In this document: in pieces, positions 16,041 through 25,100 of the stretch
How the letters are laid out: every line of letters starts with the position of its first letter
Position numbering within the stretch: the first letter of the stretch is position 1
NCBI GenBank assembly: GCA_015065795.1
Contig: SVPO01000013.1
Location: 1-32,159, forward strand
Length of the DNA: 32,159 bases
Source: Oscillospiraceae bacterium
Lineage (GTDB): Bacteria; Bacillota; Clostridia; Oscillospirales; Acutalibacteraceae
Direction: 5' to 3'
Position numbers and translations under genes: made by a program
Notes under the pieces: model-generated
Database searches by the model: none
What the model saw: the letters and a program-made list of their open reading frames with translations, nothing else
Told to the model about the DNA's origin: nothing

Positions 16041-16090
16041 TCAACAGCAGCGCACCGCGGGAAACGCTCCTGCAGTGCGCTGCTGTTTTG
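16041..16090. terminator. Terminator between the repeat region and the second sigma operon
   Basis: A 13-bp perfect stem, AACAGCAGCGCAC (16043-16055) with GTGCGCTGCTGTT (16075-16087), followed on the + side by TTG. It lies downstream of the leftward anti-sigma-like gene and may work in both directions. Confidence 0.7.
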
Positions 16091-16114
16091 TGTTACCGAT
16101 AATAATGCTGAGTC

Positions 16115-17140
16115 TTATCCGCGTGAGAAAACAACCTCGCCGATCTGAGGAGCCTCGGGGTCATTGTATACGCTGACGGTCAGGCAGTTGGATGCGTCGA
16201 TATGCGCCAGCGTCCACTGCCAGAAGAATCTTCCGTCGTCAGTCCAGCTGTGGAAATTGAAATACTCCTCCATCTCACCGCAGCGGAGCATCCTGATGTT
16301 CCCGACCTCGGTCTCATCGGTGACGGCGGCGGTGAGGGTGACCACGTTGCCCACGGCGGTGCGGTTGATGGTGACGGTCTCAAAGCTCAGACCGGGGATA
16401 GTACCGCCGTCTGCAGCAGTATAGACCGCCGATCCCAGCACGGGAGCCTCGCTCAGCAGGATGGTGAAGGCGGTGGTGTCCGTCTCGTCGCTGACCTTTG
16501 CGCCGTCTTCCAGACGGATCTTGCGCACATCGAGAAGGCACTCGATCTCATGGATTGGATCGATGGTCAGTTTGTCCCTCTGGATCAGGATGTTCATCTC
16601 ACGGTCGGAGACGATTTCTTCCAGGGAGGAGGCATAGCCGGACAGATCGACGTCGCCGATGTTGATGTTCGCGCCGATAAAAAGGGGAATCCTGCCCTGC
16701 TGCTCAGCATAGGCAAAGGAGCCGACGCCCTGTGCGATCTCCTCGGCAGAGGGGATGTCCATGCAGCCGTTGAGGATATAATCCTCGTCGCAGGTGATGT
16801 TGAGGGCGACAATAATTGTGTTGCCGGCGGTGAGGGATTCGGTGACGCGGCAGGTCCAGTATTCACCTTCGATGACCTGACTGTGGGGCACGATGTACTG
16901 ATCGGCTTCGGAGGGAAGCTCGTAGGTTGTGCGACCCAGCAGATCACGGATGCCCGAGATGTTCAGGGCGTAAGCGGTCACGGACAGCCCCAGCACCAGA
17001 CAGGCGGCAGCGGCTGCAACGACCAGTTTGCGCATGGGCTTGCGCGCGGTCTTTTTATCCGCGGCAGGCTGTGCCATGCTCTCGGCGATGAATTCGGGGT
17101 CGATGCCCTCAAGGGCTTGATTGATGCGATTGTGATTCAT
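16115..17140 (-). CDS. Membrane-anchored anti-sigma-like protein with external domain
   Basis: A 341-residue protein with a cytosolic N-terminus of about 38 residues, one membrane segment (residues 39-59, LVVAAAAACLVLGLSVTAYAL) and a large outside domain. The arrangement resembles Firmicute ECF partner proteins of the DUF4179 kind, but I cannot confirm the family by eye. The outside domain is rich in beta-strand patterns (SFETVTINRTAVGNVVTLTAAVTDE) and could sense envelope stress. Its ATG overlaps the sigma factor stop by 4 nt (ATGA), which makes the partnership with the sigma gene convincing. It has the same layout as the operon at 13345-15228 but no visible sequence similarity to the proteins there. 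Confidence 0.7.
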   Translation of the reverse strand: MNHNRINQALEGIDPEFIAESMAQPAADKKTARKPMRKLVVAAAAACLVLGLSVTAYALNISGIRDLLGRTTYELPSEADQYIVPHSQVIEGEYWTCRVTESLTAGNTIIVALNITCDEDYILNGCMDIPSAEEIAQGVGSFAYAEQQGRIPLFIGANINIGDVDLSGYASSLEEIVSDREMNILIQRDKLTIDPIHEIECLLDVRKIRLEDGAKVSDETDTTAFTILLSEAPVLGSAVYTAADGGTIPGLSFETVTINRTAVGNVVTLTAAVTDETEVGNIRMLRCGEMEEYFNFHSWTDDGRFFWQWTLAHIDASNCLTVSVYNDPEAPQIGEVVFSRG

Positions 17141-17694
17141 GTCTGAAAACCTTCTTTCTGCAGGAATTTCTGCAATTTCTGACGTATGCGGTGCAGGCGG
17201 ACAGAAACCGCGTGGGGAGAGGTGCCGGACTGTCGGGCGATGGCTGTGACGCTGTCACCGTGCCAGTAGCGGCGCAGAAAAAGATACCTGCTGTCGCCGT
17301 CCAGCTGCTCAAGAAAGCGGTTGAGCTGCTCGGTGAGACGGCGCGCGTCGGCTTCGGTCTCCACGTCGGACAGGGCAGGGACGGTGTCGCCCAGCTCATC
17401 GAGGGCGGTGTCGTAGAAGCTGTTGCGCTTGCGTGCGGTGTTGGCATGGTGGCGGCTGAGGCACACGTTGCGCGTGATGGCGCAGAAGTACGCTCCGGGA
17501 TGCTCGGGCTGCGACGGCGGAACGCTGTTCCACATCTGCAGGCAGGCTTCGCTGACGCACTCCTCGGCATCCTGCGGATCCTTGAGTATGTTGGCGGCAA
17601 TGTGCCGCGCGGCTGTTCCGTAACGGTTCATCAGTTCATTTATCGCCTGCTCCGAGCGCTCAAGGAACAGGGCGACAAGCTCGTGATCGGTCAA
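17137..17694 (-). CDS. ECF-type RNA polymerase sigma factor (second)
   Basis: A 185-residue ECF sigma factor with region 2 (LMNRYGTAARHIAANILKDPQDAEECVSEACLQMWNSVP, then GAYFCAITRNVCLSRH) and region 4 (LEQLDGDSRYLFLRRYWHGDSVTAIARQSGTSPHAVSVRLHRIRQKL). A GTG at 17703 is in frame but overlaps the AGGAGG (17708-17703). The TTG at 17694 lies 8 nt after that site and gives the usual beginning (TDHELVALFLERSEQ), so I took TTG. Region 4 has more tyrosine and basic residues than the first sigma factor, and the two share only family-level similarity. It shares its upstream region with the divergent symporter gene. Confidence 0.9.
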   Translation of the reverse strand: MTDHELVALFLERSEQAINELMNRYGTAARHIAANILKDPQDAEECVSEACLQMWNSVPPSQPEHPGAYFCAITRNVCLSRHHANTARKRNSFYDTALDELGDTVPALSDVETEADARRLTEQLNRFLEQLDGDSRYLFLRRYWHGDSVTAIARQSGTSPHAVSVRLHRIRQKLQKFLQKEGFQT

Positions 17695-17856
17695 TAACCG
17701 CACCTCCTTTCCGTTACACTGCTACAGTAGGGTTTTCGCAGCAGATATCTCACGAGGATTTTTTATTTTTTGCAAAAACTGTCGAACTTTCATTCCCACT
17801 GTGATATAATAACCCCCAACGGTTAAAACATATAGAGTAAAATCGGAGGATAGTTT

Positions 17857-19194
17857 ATGGAAAGAGAACGACTCGGAAGCCGTCTGGGCTTCATTCTGCT
17901 CAGCGCCGGCTGTGCCATCGGCTGCGGCAACGTGTGGAAGTTCCCGTGGCTGACCGGTCAGAACGGGGGCGGCGGATTCGTGCTGCTGTATATTCTGTGC
18001 ATCGTGCTCATCGGTCTGCCGGTGATGACCATGGAGCTGTCTCTGGGACGCGCCTCGCAGGCAAGCCCGGTAAAGATGCTCAGAAAGCTGGAAAAGCCCG
18101 GTCACAAATGGCATCTGCAGGGCGGCTTCGCTCTGCTGGGCAACGTGTGTCTGATGAGCTTTTACACCACCGTTGCCGGCTGGATGATCTATTATTTCTA
18201 CAAGTTCCTCACAGGGCAGAATGCCGAACTGACCTTTGAGGGCATGATCTCCAGCACTCCTGTCAGCATGGGGTTCATGGCGATCGTGGTCGTGCTGGGC
18301 TTCATCGTGGTCAGCTTCAAGCTGCAGGGCGGTCTTGAGCGCGTCACGAAATATATGATGGTGGCGCTGCTGGTCATCATGCTGGTGCTCGCCGGCCGCA
18401 GCTTCTTCATGGATGGCTCCGCGGAGGGTCTGAGCTTCTATCTGGTGCCCGATTTCACAAAGATCACAGGCAGCACCGTTGTCGCTGCCATGAATCAGGC
18501 GTTCTTCACCCTGTCACTGGGCATCGGCTCCATGGCTATCTTCGGCAGCTATCTGGGCAAGGATCGTTCCCTCATGGGCGAATCGATCAGCATTGCAGCG
18601 CTGGATACTCTGGTTGCGGTTGTTGCAGGTCTGATCATTTTCCCTGCCTGCTTCACCTACGATCTTGAGGTTGGCGCAGGTCCCAAGCTGCTGTTCAACA
18701 CCATGGCGACCGTGTTCAACAACATGGACGGCGGACGCTGGTGGGGCGCGCTGTTCTTCATGTTCATGGTTTTCGCAGCTATGTCCACGGTTTTCGCAGT
18801 GTTCGAGAACATTCTCGCCTGCGTGCGTGAGCTGACCGGCTGGAGCCGCCCCAAGGGCAGCATCGTGTGCGGTATCGTTGTGCTGCTGCTGTCCTCCACC
18901 ACCGCGCTGGGCTACAGCGAGTGGGGGAATTTCCATCCCTTCTCCGCCGAAACCAACGTGCTGGATATCTGGGATTTCATCGTAAACAACAACCTGCTGC
19001 CTCTGGGCTGCCTTGTGTACACCCTGTTCTGCTGCTATAAGCTGGGATGGGGCTGGGACAATTTCGTCGCCGAAGCCAACTCCGGCAGGGGCTTGAAGGT
19101 GAAGAACTGGATGAAGCCCTGGTTCCGCTATGCCATCCCTGCGGTGATCATTTTCCTGTATATCTACGGTCTGATTAATTATTCCTGGAAATAA
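17857..19194 (+). CDS. Sodium:neurotransmitter symporter family (LeuT/MhsT-like) transporter
   Basis: A 445-residue NSS-family protein that should import an amino acid with sodium ions. The N-terminal signature is clear: RLGFILLSAGCAIGCGNVWKFPWLTGQNGGGGF (TM1 with its unwound GNVWKFP segment and sodium ligands). PVMTMELSLGRAS follows, and NQAFFTLSLGIGSMAIFGSYLGKD marks TM6. The length and the end (WFRYAIPAVIIFLYIYGLI) fit the 11-helix prokaryotic subgroup that includes MhsT, shorter than 12-helix LeuT. GGAGGA lies about 7 nt before the ATG. TATAAT at 17805-17810 is a candidate -10, but its -35 is weak. A strong terminator follows. Confidence 0.92.
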   Translation: MERERLGSRLGFILLSAGCAIGCGNVWKFPWLTGQNGGGGFVLLYILCIVLIGLPVMTMELSLGRASQASPVKMLRKLEKPGHKWHLQGGFALLGNVCLMSFYTTVAGWMIYYFYKFLTGQNAELTFEGMISSTPVSMGFMAIVVVLGFIVVSFKLQGGLERVTKYMMVALLVIMLVLAGRSFFMDGSAEGLSFYLVPDFTKITGSTVVAAMNQAFFTLSLGIGSMAIFGSYLGKDRSLMGESISIAALDTLVAVVAGLIIFPACFTYDLEVGAGPKLLFNTMATVFNNMDGGRWWGALFFMFMVFAAMSTVFAVFENILACVRELTGWSRPKGSIVCGIVVLLLSSTTALGYSEWGNFHPFSAETNVLDIWDFIVNNNLLPLGCLVYTLFCCYKLGWGWDNFVAEANSGRGLKVKNWMKPWFRYAIPAVIIFLYIYGLINYSWK

Positions 19195-19264
19195 TTCTGT
19201 CCGGTGAAGGTGCTTCGATGGATAAATCCATGGATGAGCAGCCGGCTTCTTTCGGAAACAGAAT

Positions 19265-19307
19265 ATAAAAAACGGCTTCAGCAAGAAGGGCTGGAGCCGT
19301 TTTTTTC
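19265..19307. terminator. Bidirectional terminator after the symporter
   Basis: A 12-bp stem with one wobble, AACGGCTTCAGC (19271-19282) with GCTGGAGCCGTT (19290-19301), preceded by an A-run and followed by TTTTTTT. It serves both the symporter (+) and the convergent zinc-ribbon gene (-). Confidence 0.9.
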
Positions 19308-19332
19308 GTGTTGGAAGCGAAAAGAGAAATCG

Positions 19333-19899
19333 TTACAGCAGACCGCAGATCACCGCGATCTGGAATCCGACGGACGCGATACCCAGAAGGACAAGCAGCG
19401 CGCTGCTGAACGTCAGAAGCTTGAGACCGGTGTCCGAGGGTCGGGGCATTTCCTTGTAGTATATTTTATCAAAGCAATGTTCGATCGACCACATCATGCC
19501 GGGAATGAAGCAATGGAGCACGCCTATGATCAGCAGTATGAGGGCGCAGAAACCCAGCATGAACATCTCGTATGTGAAATCTTCGGGAAAGAGACGATAG
19601 CTGAACACCATGAGCACCACCTCGCACAGCATGGCAAGGCATCCGATCACGCCGATGACGATGCGCGTCGGGGTCACGGGGATATCGATAGGTTCCTCGG
19701 CTGGTACGCTGTGTTTTTCGTCGGCGATGGCTTTTCTCAGCTTTTCGTTTTTCTTGGATATCTGTCTGCTGAGCTTGTTTGCCTGACGGCTTGTGACCGC
19801 CGCGCCCAGTCCGGTGCCGCAGGCTTCGCAGTCCTCGGCTTTTTCGGAGTTTACAATGCCGCACTTGGGGCAGACTTTTGCCATGATTTCTTTTTTCAT
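19333..19899 (-). CDS. Zinc-ribbon small membrane protein, unknown function
   Basis: A 188-residue protein. The N-terminus has a zinc ribbon with two CxxC pairs (C10-P-K-C13 and C24-E-A-C27). A lysine-rich linker (ISKKNEKLRKAIADEKH) follows, then three hydrophobic segments: VIGVIGCLAMLCEVVLMVF, GFCALILLIIGVLHCF and the C-terminal LLVLLGIASVGFQIAVICG. Such ribbon-plus-membrane proteins are common in Clostridia, but their role is not known to me. I chose ATG 19899 because AAGGA precedes it by about 7 nt and the predicted transcription start (about 19961) excludes the longer frame reaching 19962. It stands alone between two terminator/promoter regions. Confidence 0.7.
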   Translation of the reverse strand: MKKEIMAKVCPKCGIVNSEKAEDCEACGTGLGAAVTSRQANKLSRQISKKNEKLRKAIADEKHSVPAEEPIDIPVTPTRIVIGVIGCLAMLCEVVLMVFSYRLFPEDFTYEMFMLGFCALILLIIGVLHCFIPGMMWSIEHCFDKIYYKEMPRPSDTGLKLLTFSSALLVLLGIASVGFQIAVICGLL

Positions 19900-19967
19900 A
19901 ATGATTTCCTTTTCCGATATCAGAATTTCCGTGCAGTGACTATAGGTCGGCACATTTGTCAAAAGAG

Positions 19968-19996
19968 ATTATAGCGGACATCGGAGCGGTTTGCAA
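19968..19996 (-). promoter_or_regulatory. Promoter of the zinc-ribbon membrane protein
   Basis: On the minus strand TTGCAA (19996-19991) and TATAAT (19973-19968) with a 17-bp spacer. This gives a leader of about 60 nt to the ATG at 19899. Confidence 0.6.
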
Positions 19997-20113
19997 TGGC
20001 CTTAAATGATTCTTAAACTTTCACTGTGATGTCTGAGATAAAAGCGCAGCACATTGCTCGTTGGCTGGTGCAGATTCAAAAGAACGCATATGTGATATTG
20101 TGATACTGAGGAG

Positions 20114-20141
20114 TTGACACAAAGGTATCGTATGATATAAT
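20114..20141 (+). promoter_or_regulatory. Consensus promoter of the membrane LRR gene
   Basis: TTGACA at 20114-20119 and TATAAT at 20136-20141 match consensus perfectly, spacing 16 bp. The start near 20148 leaves a leader of about 26 nt containing GGAGGG. This is the best promoter in the window. Confidence 0.85.
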
Positions 20142-20173
20142 TTTTTCAGACATAGAAGTTTTGGAGGGATATT

Positions 20174-21913
20174 ATGGCATTATATACGAGCGGAATTCAT
20201 TTCAATGAAAACAATACCACATATTGCATCTCGGGTACATTGGTAATAGCCCATTCCGGTCCCGTAAGTGCCCCCGTCGCGAATATTCAGATGTCGGCCG
20301 ACAGATGGAAGGTGTACTCCGCGAACGGAGCTTACTGGGGCAGTTACATGCCTCAGGAACACGTTGTACATACCACCAAGGGCAGTTATAAAGTGTATGG
20401 CGGATACATATTCAGGAATACCGACAAAAAGATGAAAAGACCGCTTCGCACCTATGCCTGCAGCGAAGCGGAAGCTGCCGTGGGCTTTATTGCTTTCCTT
20501 ATGAGAAACGTGAAAGAAAAAGAAGAAGAAGGAAAAGGAAAAGGAGAAGGCTGCAGCTGCTGTCTGCTGAATCTCACCAAGGAGGATTTTGTTCCCATAA
20601 TAATTATGGCCGTTACGTTTTTTTTCGTATTGGGAACGACCATTGACTTCTTCGAGCAGATCAACCGGGCTGATCTGCCGTATTTGGGAACGATCGTCCT
20701 GTGCGCTGTCATCGGAACGATCATAGGGCTTCTGTTCAAAAACGGTGGGGTATGCGCGTTCTTGTCGTGGCTGTTTGCCACTGTGTCCAGCTTCCTGACG
20801 GACGGCGCGCCAATGTACAGCGACAAGACCCTTGAAAGGATCGCCTGCAATATCGGTGTGTCTATCGTTGTTTCGCTGGTGGTAACGTTCAGCGGAGCGC
20901 TGATCGCAGACCTGTTCATCAGAATATTCCGCAGAAACAGATCCGCAGAACCGGATTTCATGCCTGTCGCTCCGGGAATGGCCGGTCCGGGTATGGCCGG
21001 TCCGGGTATGGCCGGTCCGGGTATGGTCGGTCCGGGAATGGCCGGTCCGGGTATGGTCGGTCCGGGAATGGCCGCTCCGGGAATGGCCGCTCCGGGAATG
21101 GTCGGTTTCAGCGGTGTGCCTCAGGTGTATGAACCTCCGAAAAAGAGCAAGGCGTGGATCGTCATACTCGTAATTGTCCTCGTTCTCGTTCTGGCTGCAG
21201 GTGCACTGTTTGCCTTCGGTCGGATCGGTTTCTCCGGCTGTTCGCAGAACGGCTTTATGAATTATCACGAACAAGAGGACAGCTTCTACGCAGAGAACGA
21301 CGTGCCGCCATCCTATGCCGCGTCCGTGCAGGACGGGGAGGCTTTCAGCTACATAGTGGAGGAAGGCACCGCAACACTTACGGATTATCATTTCAAGACA
21401 GAGATCACAGACAACGCCACGGGTGAATACGGCAGATATCTGGCTGGCTCGGTGGTCGTGCCCGAAACCATAGACGGCTACACCGTAGCGGCACTGGGCG
21501 ATTATCTGTTCTACGGCTGCAGATTTGAAAGCATTACGCTGCCTGATACGCTGACGTACATCGGTCCGGGCGCGTTCTCCTATGCCATGTTCGAGAACGG
21601 GACGGTCGAAATACCCGATTCCGTGACCGCAATAGCAGAGGAGGCCTTCTACAGATCCAACTACTCACACATACAGCTGCCCGAGGGTCTGGGATATATT
21701 GGTGACTTTGCGTTTGCGGAGACTGACCTGAGCGGAGAAACTGTATTTATCCCCTCAAAGGTCGAAACTCTGTTTGAATATTCATTTTTCAACAGCGGCA
21801 TCAGCGGCTTCGATGTGGATTTCGAAAATCCGTATTTCTATATGAAGAAAGAGCACCTTTGCGGAGACGGGATCATGATCGACTCCAGCGGCTCGCCGAT
21901 AGCGCTGGGATAA
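20174..21913 (+). CDS. Polytopic membrane protein with external BspA-type LRR domain
   Basis: A 579-residue protein. Residues 1-110 form a soluble N-terminal domain I do not recognise, followed by a Lys/Glu/Gly stretch and CSCC. Four hydrophobic segments follow (about 140-160, 168-188, 192-208, 226-248), then an RIFRRNR basic end. Residues 267-311 are nine tandem PGMxx units (PGMAG, PGMVG, PGMAA). A fifth membrane segment lies at about 326-348 after PPKKSKAW. The C-terminal 200 residues are outside by the positive-inside rule and hold BspA-type leucine-rich repeats (YTVAALGDYLFYGCRFESITLPDTLTYIGPGAFS and similar). SD GGAGGG lies 7 nt before the ATG. The next gene shares the SKAW membrane-entry motif and the same repeat family, so the two look like a functional pair. 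Confidence 0.75.
   Translation: MALYTSGIHFNENNTTYCISGTLVIAHSGPVSAPVANIQMSADRWKVYSANGAYWGSYMPQEHVVHTTKGSYKVYGGYIFRNTDKKMKRPLRTYACSEAEAAVGFIAFLMRNVKEKEEEGKGKGEGCSCCLLNLTKEDFVPIIIMAVTFFFVLGTTIDFFEQINRADLPYLGTIVLCAVIGTIIGLLFKNGGVCAFLSWLFATVSSFLTDGAPMYSDKTLERIACNIGVSIVVSLVVTFSGALIADLFIRIFRRNRSAEPDFMPVAPGMAGPGMAGPGMAGPGMVGPGMAGPGMVGPGMAAPGMAAPGMVGFSGVPQVYEPPKKSKAWIVILVIVLVLVLAAGALFAFGRIGFSGCSQNGFMNYHEQEDSFYAENDVPPSYAASVQDGEAFSYIVEEGTATLTDYHFKTEITDNATGEYGRYLAGSVVVPETIDGYTVAALGDYLFYGCRFESITLPDTLTYIGPGAFSYAMFENGTVEIPDSVTAIAEEAFYRSNYSHIQLPEGLGYIGDFAFAETDLSGETVFIPSKVETLFEYSFFNSGISGFDVDFENPYFYMKKEHLCGDGIMIDSSGSPIALG
20972..21106 (+). repeat. Nine 15-bp coding repeats (PGMxx)
   Basis: Nine units of CCGGG(A/T)ATGG(C/T)CG(G/C)T in exact 15-bp register encode PGMAG/PGMVG/PGMAA, a flexible cytosolic linker before the last membrane segment. 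Unit differences are mostly single bases, so slippage is likely to change copy number between strains. Confidence 0.9.
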
Positions 21914-21971
21914 CAAAAAAGCGCAGAGAGTCGGATGGTCGGCTTCGGCAGGCACCGACGCAGGCATGAGA

Positions 21972-22005
21972 AAACCGCCCGGTCAGCAGGACTGGGCGGT
22001 TTTTC
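21972..22005 (+). terminator. Terminator after the membrane LRR gene
   Basis: AAACCGCCCGGT (21972 on) pairs with ACTGGGCGGTTT (21991-22002) with one wobble and an 8-nt loop, then TTTCT. It separates the LRR gene from the TIR gene promoter. The 262-bp gap has no other gene. Confidence 0.85.
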
Positions 22006-22114
22006 TGTGCGTTTACGATGATAAGGCAGACGCGAACCGCCGAACTGGATCTGATGTTCGTGAATGTATGGCCGCGCACCCTTCGCGCCTGCACAAATTC
22101 GTTGGGCAGGATTA

Positions 22115-22143
22115 TTGTAAAATCGATATTTCGGTGGTATAAT
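22115..22143 (+). promoter_or_regulatory. Promoter of the TIR-LRR gene
   Basis: TTGTAA at 22115-22120 and TATAAT at 22138-22143, spacing 17 bp. The start would be near 22150, a short leader with GGAGG at 22163-22167. Confidence 0.65.
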
Positions 22144-22175
22144 ATGTGCATATTCACTTTGTGGAGGTAATTTCG

Positions 22176-25100
22176 ATGGAATACAACATGGACACCGTTC
22201 TTCAGAAGCGTTCGGATATCCCTGCGCCCTTTGACGCGGAGGACGCTCAGCCGTACATATTCATCAGCTACGCCCACGCCGACAGCGCCCTCGTCTATCC
22301 CGTCATCACCAAGATATACGAGGCAGGCTACCGCGTGTGGTACGACGAGGGCATCGAGATCAACTCCGACTACAACGATGTCATCGCCAAACACATCAAG
22401 GAAAGCGCACTGTTCCTGATGTTCGTCAGCCGTAATGCCTGCGCAAGCAAGTATGTAATGGGCAACGAGCTGCATTACGCCAACCGCGTGAAGGACGACG
22501 TGCAGATGCGCCTGTGCTTCCTTGAGCGCGACGTGGAGCTGCCCGAGGGCGCCGACATGGTGCTGGGCGGCGTGGATAATCCCAAGTACGAGTGCGTAGG
22601 GGATGACACCATTCTCGAGGATCTGCGCGGCGTGGAGGGGCTTGAACCGGTCGCCGGAAAGCGCAAGGCAGCCGGCAAGACCAAGCCGGTCGAAGCCGGA
22701 GAAGTTACAACCAACGAGGAGGGCGATGAGTACAGCTTTGAGCAGATACCCGGCGGCGTGCGGCTGACAAAGTACAACGGCAGCGCCGAAGAAGTGGTGG
22801 TGCCGGCGCGGTACAAAGGGCAGCGCGTGCTTGAGCTGAGCTGTACATTTGAGAGTAACAAAATCGTGCGCTCGGTGGTGATATCGCATGGTCTGAGAAA
22901 TCTTGGTCAGAGTACGTTCGGCGACTGCACCTCGCTGACGCAGATCACCATCCCCGACAGCGTGACAAGTATTGGCGATTGGGCGTTTGACGGGTGCACC
23001 TCGCTGACGCAGATCACCATCCCCGACAGCGTGACCGATATTGGTGATGGGGCGTTCTATAGCTGCACCTCGCTGACGCAGATCACCATACCAGACAGCG
23101 TGACAAATATTGGCGATTGGGCGTTCAACGGCTGCACCTCGCTGACGCAGATCACCATACCAGACAGCGTGACAGGTATTGGCAATTCGGCTTTTGGGGG
23201 CTGCACCTCGCTGACCATAACCTGCGCCGGTCAGTCCTTTGCATGTGAATATGCTGAAGCCAATAAAATACCGTTTGTCCTTGAGGAGCTGCCGGCTTCA
23301 TCGGCTCGCAGGCAGCGGGAGATCCCGTTCATCAGCGACGATGAAGCTCCTTTCGTTTATTGCAGCTACGCCCACGCGGATATGGATAAGGTCTATCCTC
23401 TCATGACTAGACTGCACGACATGGGCTACAGCATTCGCTACGATGAACTAGACCGCGACCACTACGAATGTGCGGGTGAGATACAGTCATGCGCGTATTT
23501 CCTTGCCTTTATTACTCCTGATTATGCCGCTTCATCGGTAAACGAGCTGCGACTTTCCGATCCGCAGAAGCGTATTCTCTGGTGGCTGGAGCGGTGCGAA
23601 CTGCCCGACGGGCTCGACCTTCAGCAGGGCAGCATACAGGGACAGTGCAGCTGGGAGCACACCGAGGAGGATATAATCCGCACCATTGCAAATGTGCTGA
23701 GCAAAGGCGGCTGCCGCGGGCATTATGTCCCCAGCATACCTGACTTTGAATCCAGACCTACCGCTGACGGATATATACTCACAAAATATACCGGCAGCAG
23801 CCGGACCGTCAATATTGAGCCGGAATACTTCGGTAAGCCGGTTATAGCCATTGACGATTCGGCGTTCTCCGACTGCACCTTGCTGACGCAGATCACCATC
23901 CCCGACAGTGTGACAAGTATTGGCAGGTCGGCGTTCTACCACTGCACCGCGCTGACGCACATCACCATCCCCGACAGCGTGACAAGTATTGGCGATAGGG
24001 CGTTCTCCGGCTGCACCTCGCTGACGCACATCACCATCCCCGACAGCGTGACGAGTATTGGCGGTTCGGCGTTCTCCGGCTGCACCTCGTTGACGCAGAT
24101 AACCATCCCCGACAGAGTGACCAGTATTGGTAATGGGGCGTTCTCCGACTGCACTTCGCTGACACAGATCACGATCCCCGACAGCGTGATCGGTATTGGC
24201 GATAGGACGTTCCGGGGCTGCACCGCGCTGACGCAGGTCGCCATCCCCGACAGCGTGACGAGTATTGGCGATTCGGCGTTCGACCGCTGCACCTCGCTGA
24301 CGCAGATCACCATCCCCGACAGGGTGACAAGTATTGGCAGGTCGGCGTTCTACCACTGCACCTCGCTGACGCAGATCGCCATTCCCGGCGGCGTGACAAG
24401 TATTGGCGATTCGGCGTTCGAAGGCTGCACCTCGCTGACGCAGATCACCATCCCCGACAGTGTGACCGATATTGGTGATGGGGCGTTCTCCGGCTGCACC
24501 ACGCTGACGCAGATCACTATCCCCGACAGCGTGACTAGTATTGGTAAATCGGCGTTCTCCGACTGCACCTCGCTGACGCAGATCACCATCCCAGACAGTG
24601 TGACAAATATTGGCGATTTGGCGTTCTACGGCTGCACCTCGCTGACGCAGATCACCATCCCCGACAGTGTGACAAGTATTGGCAAATCGGCGTTCCGCCG
24701 CTGCACCTCGCTGACGCAGATCACCATCCCCGACAGCGTGACAAGCATTGGGGATTGGGCGTTCTCCGACTGCACCTCGCTGACGCAGATCACCATCCCC
24801 GACAGTGTGACAAGCATTGGGAAATCGGCGTTCTACGGCTGCACCTCGCTGACGCAGGTCATAATCCCTGACGGTGTGACAAGTATTGGCGATAGGGCGT
24901 TTGAAGGCTGCGACAACCTTACCGTGCGCTGCTCCGAAAGCTCCTATGCATGGCAATACTGCGAAGAAAAGAAAATTCCGCACGAGCCAATCACGGCTTC
25001 CGTTTCTGAGACTGCAGCTTCCGAAGCCGAATCTGCAGCCGAGCTGACAGAGCAGGCAACCGCGCTTCAGGACGAGCTTTCTGCCGCGGCAGCAAAGAGC

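Noticed and set aside
15185-16044. Overlapping repeat-encoded frames on both strands in the intergenic gap
   Set aside because: They follow the tandem repeats, have no ribosome sites, and the structures explain the sequence better than a protein would.
23532-24983. A 483-residue minus-strand frame across the LRR repeats
   Set aside because: The repeats lack stops in several frames because the unit is 69 bp, a multiple of three. The + frame has the ribosome site and BspA motif.
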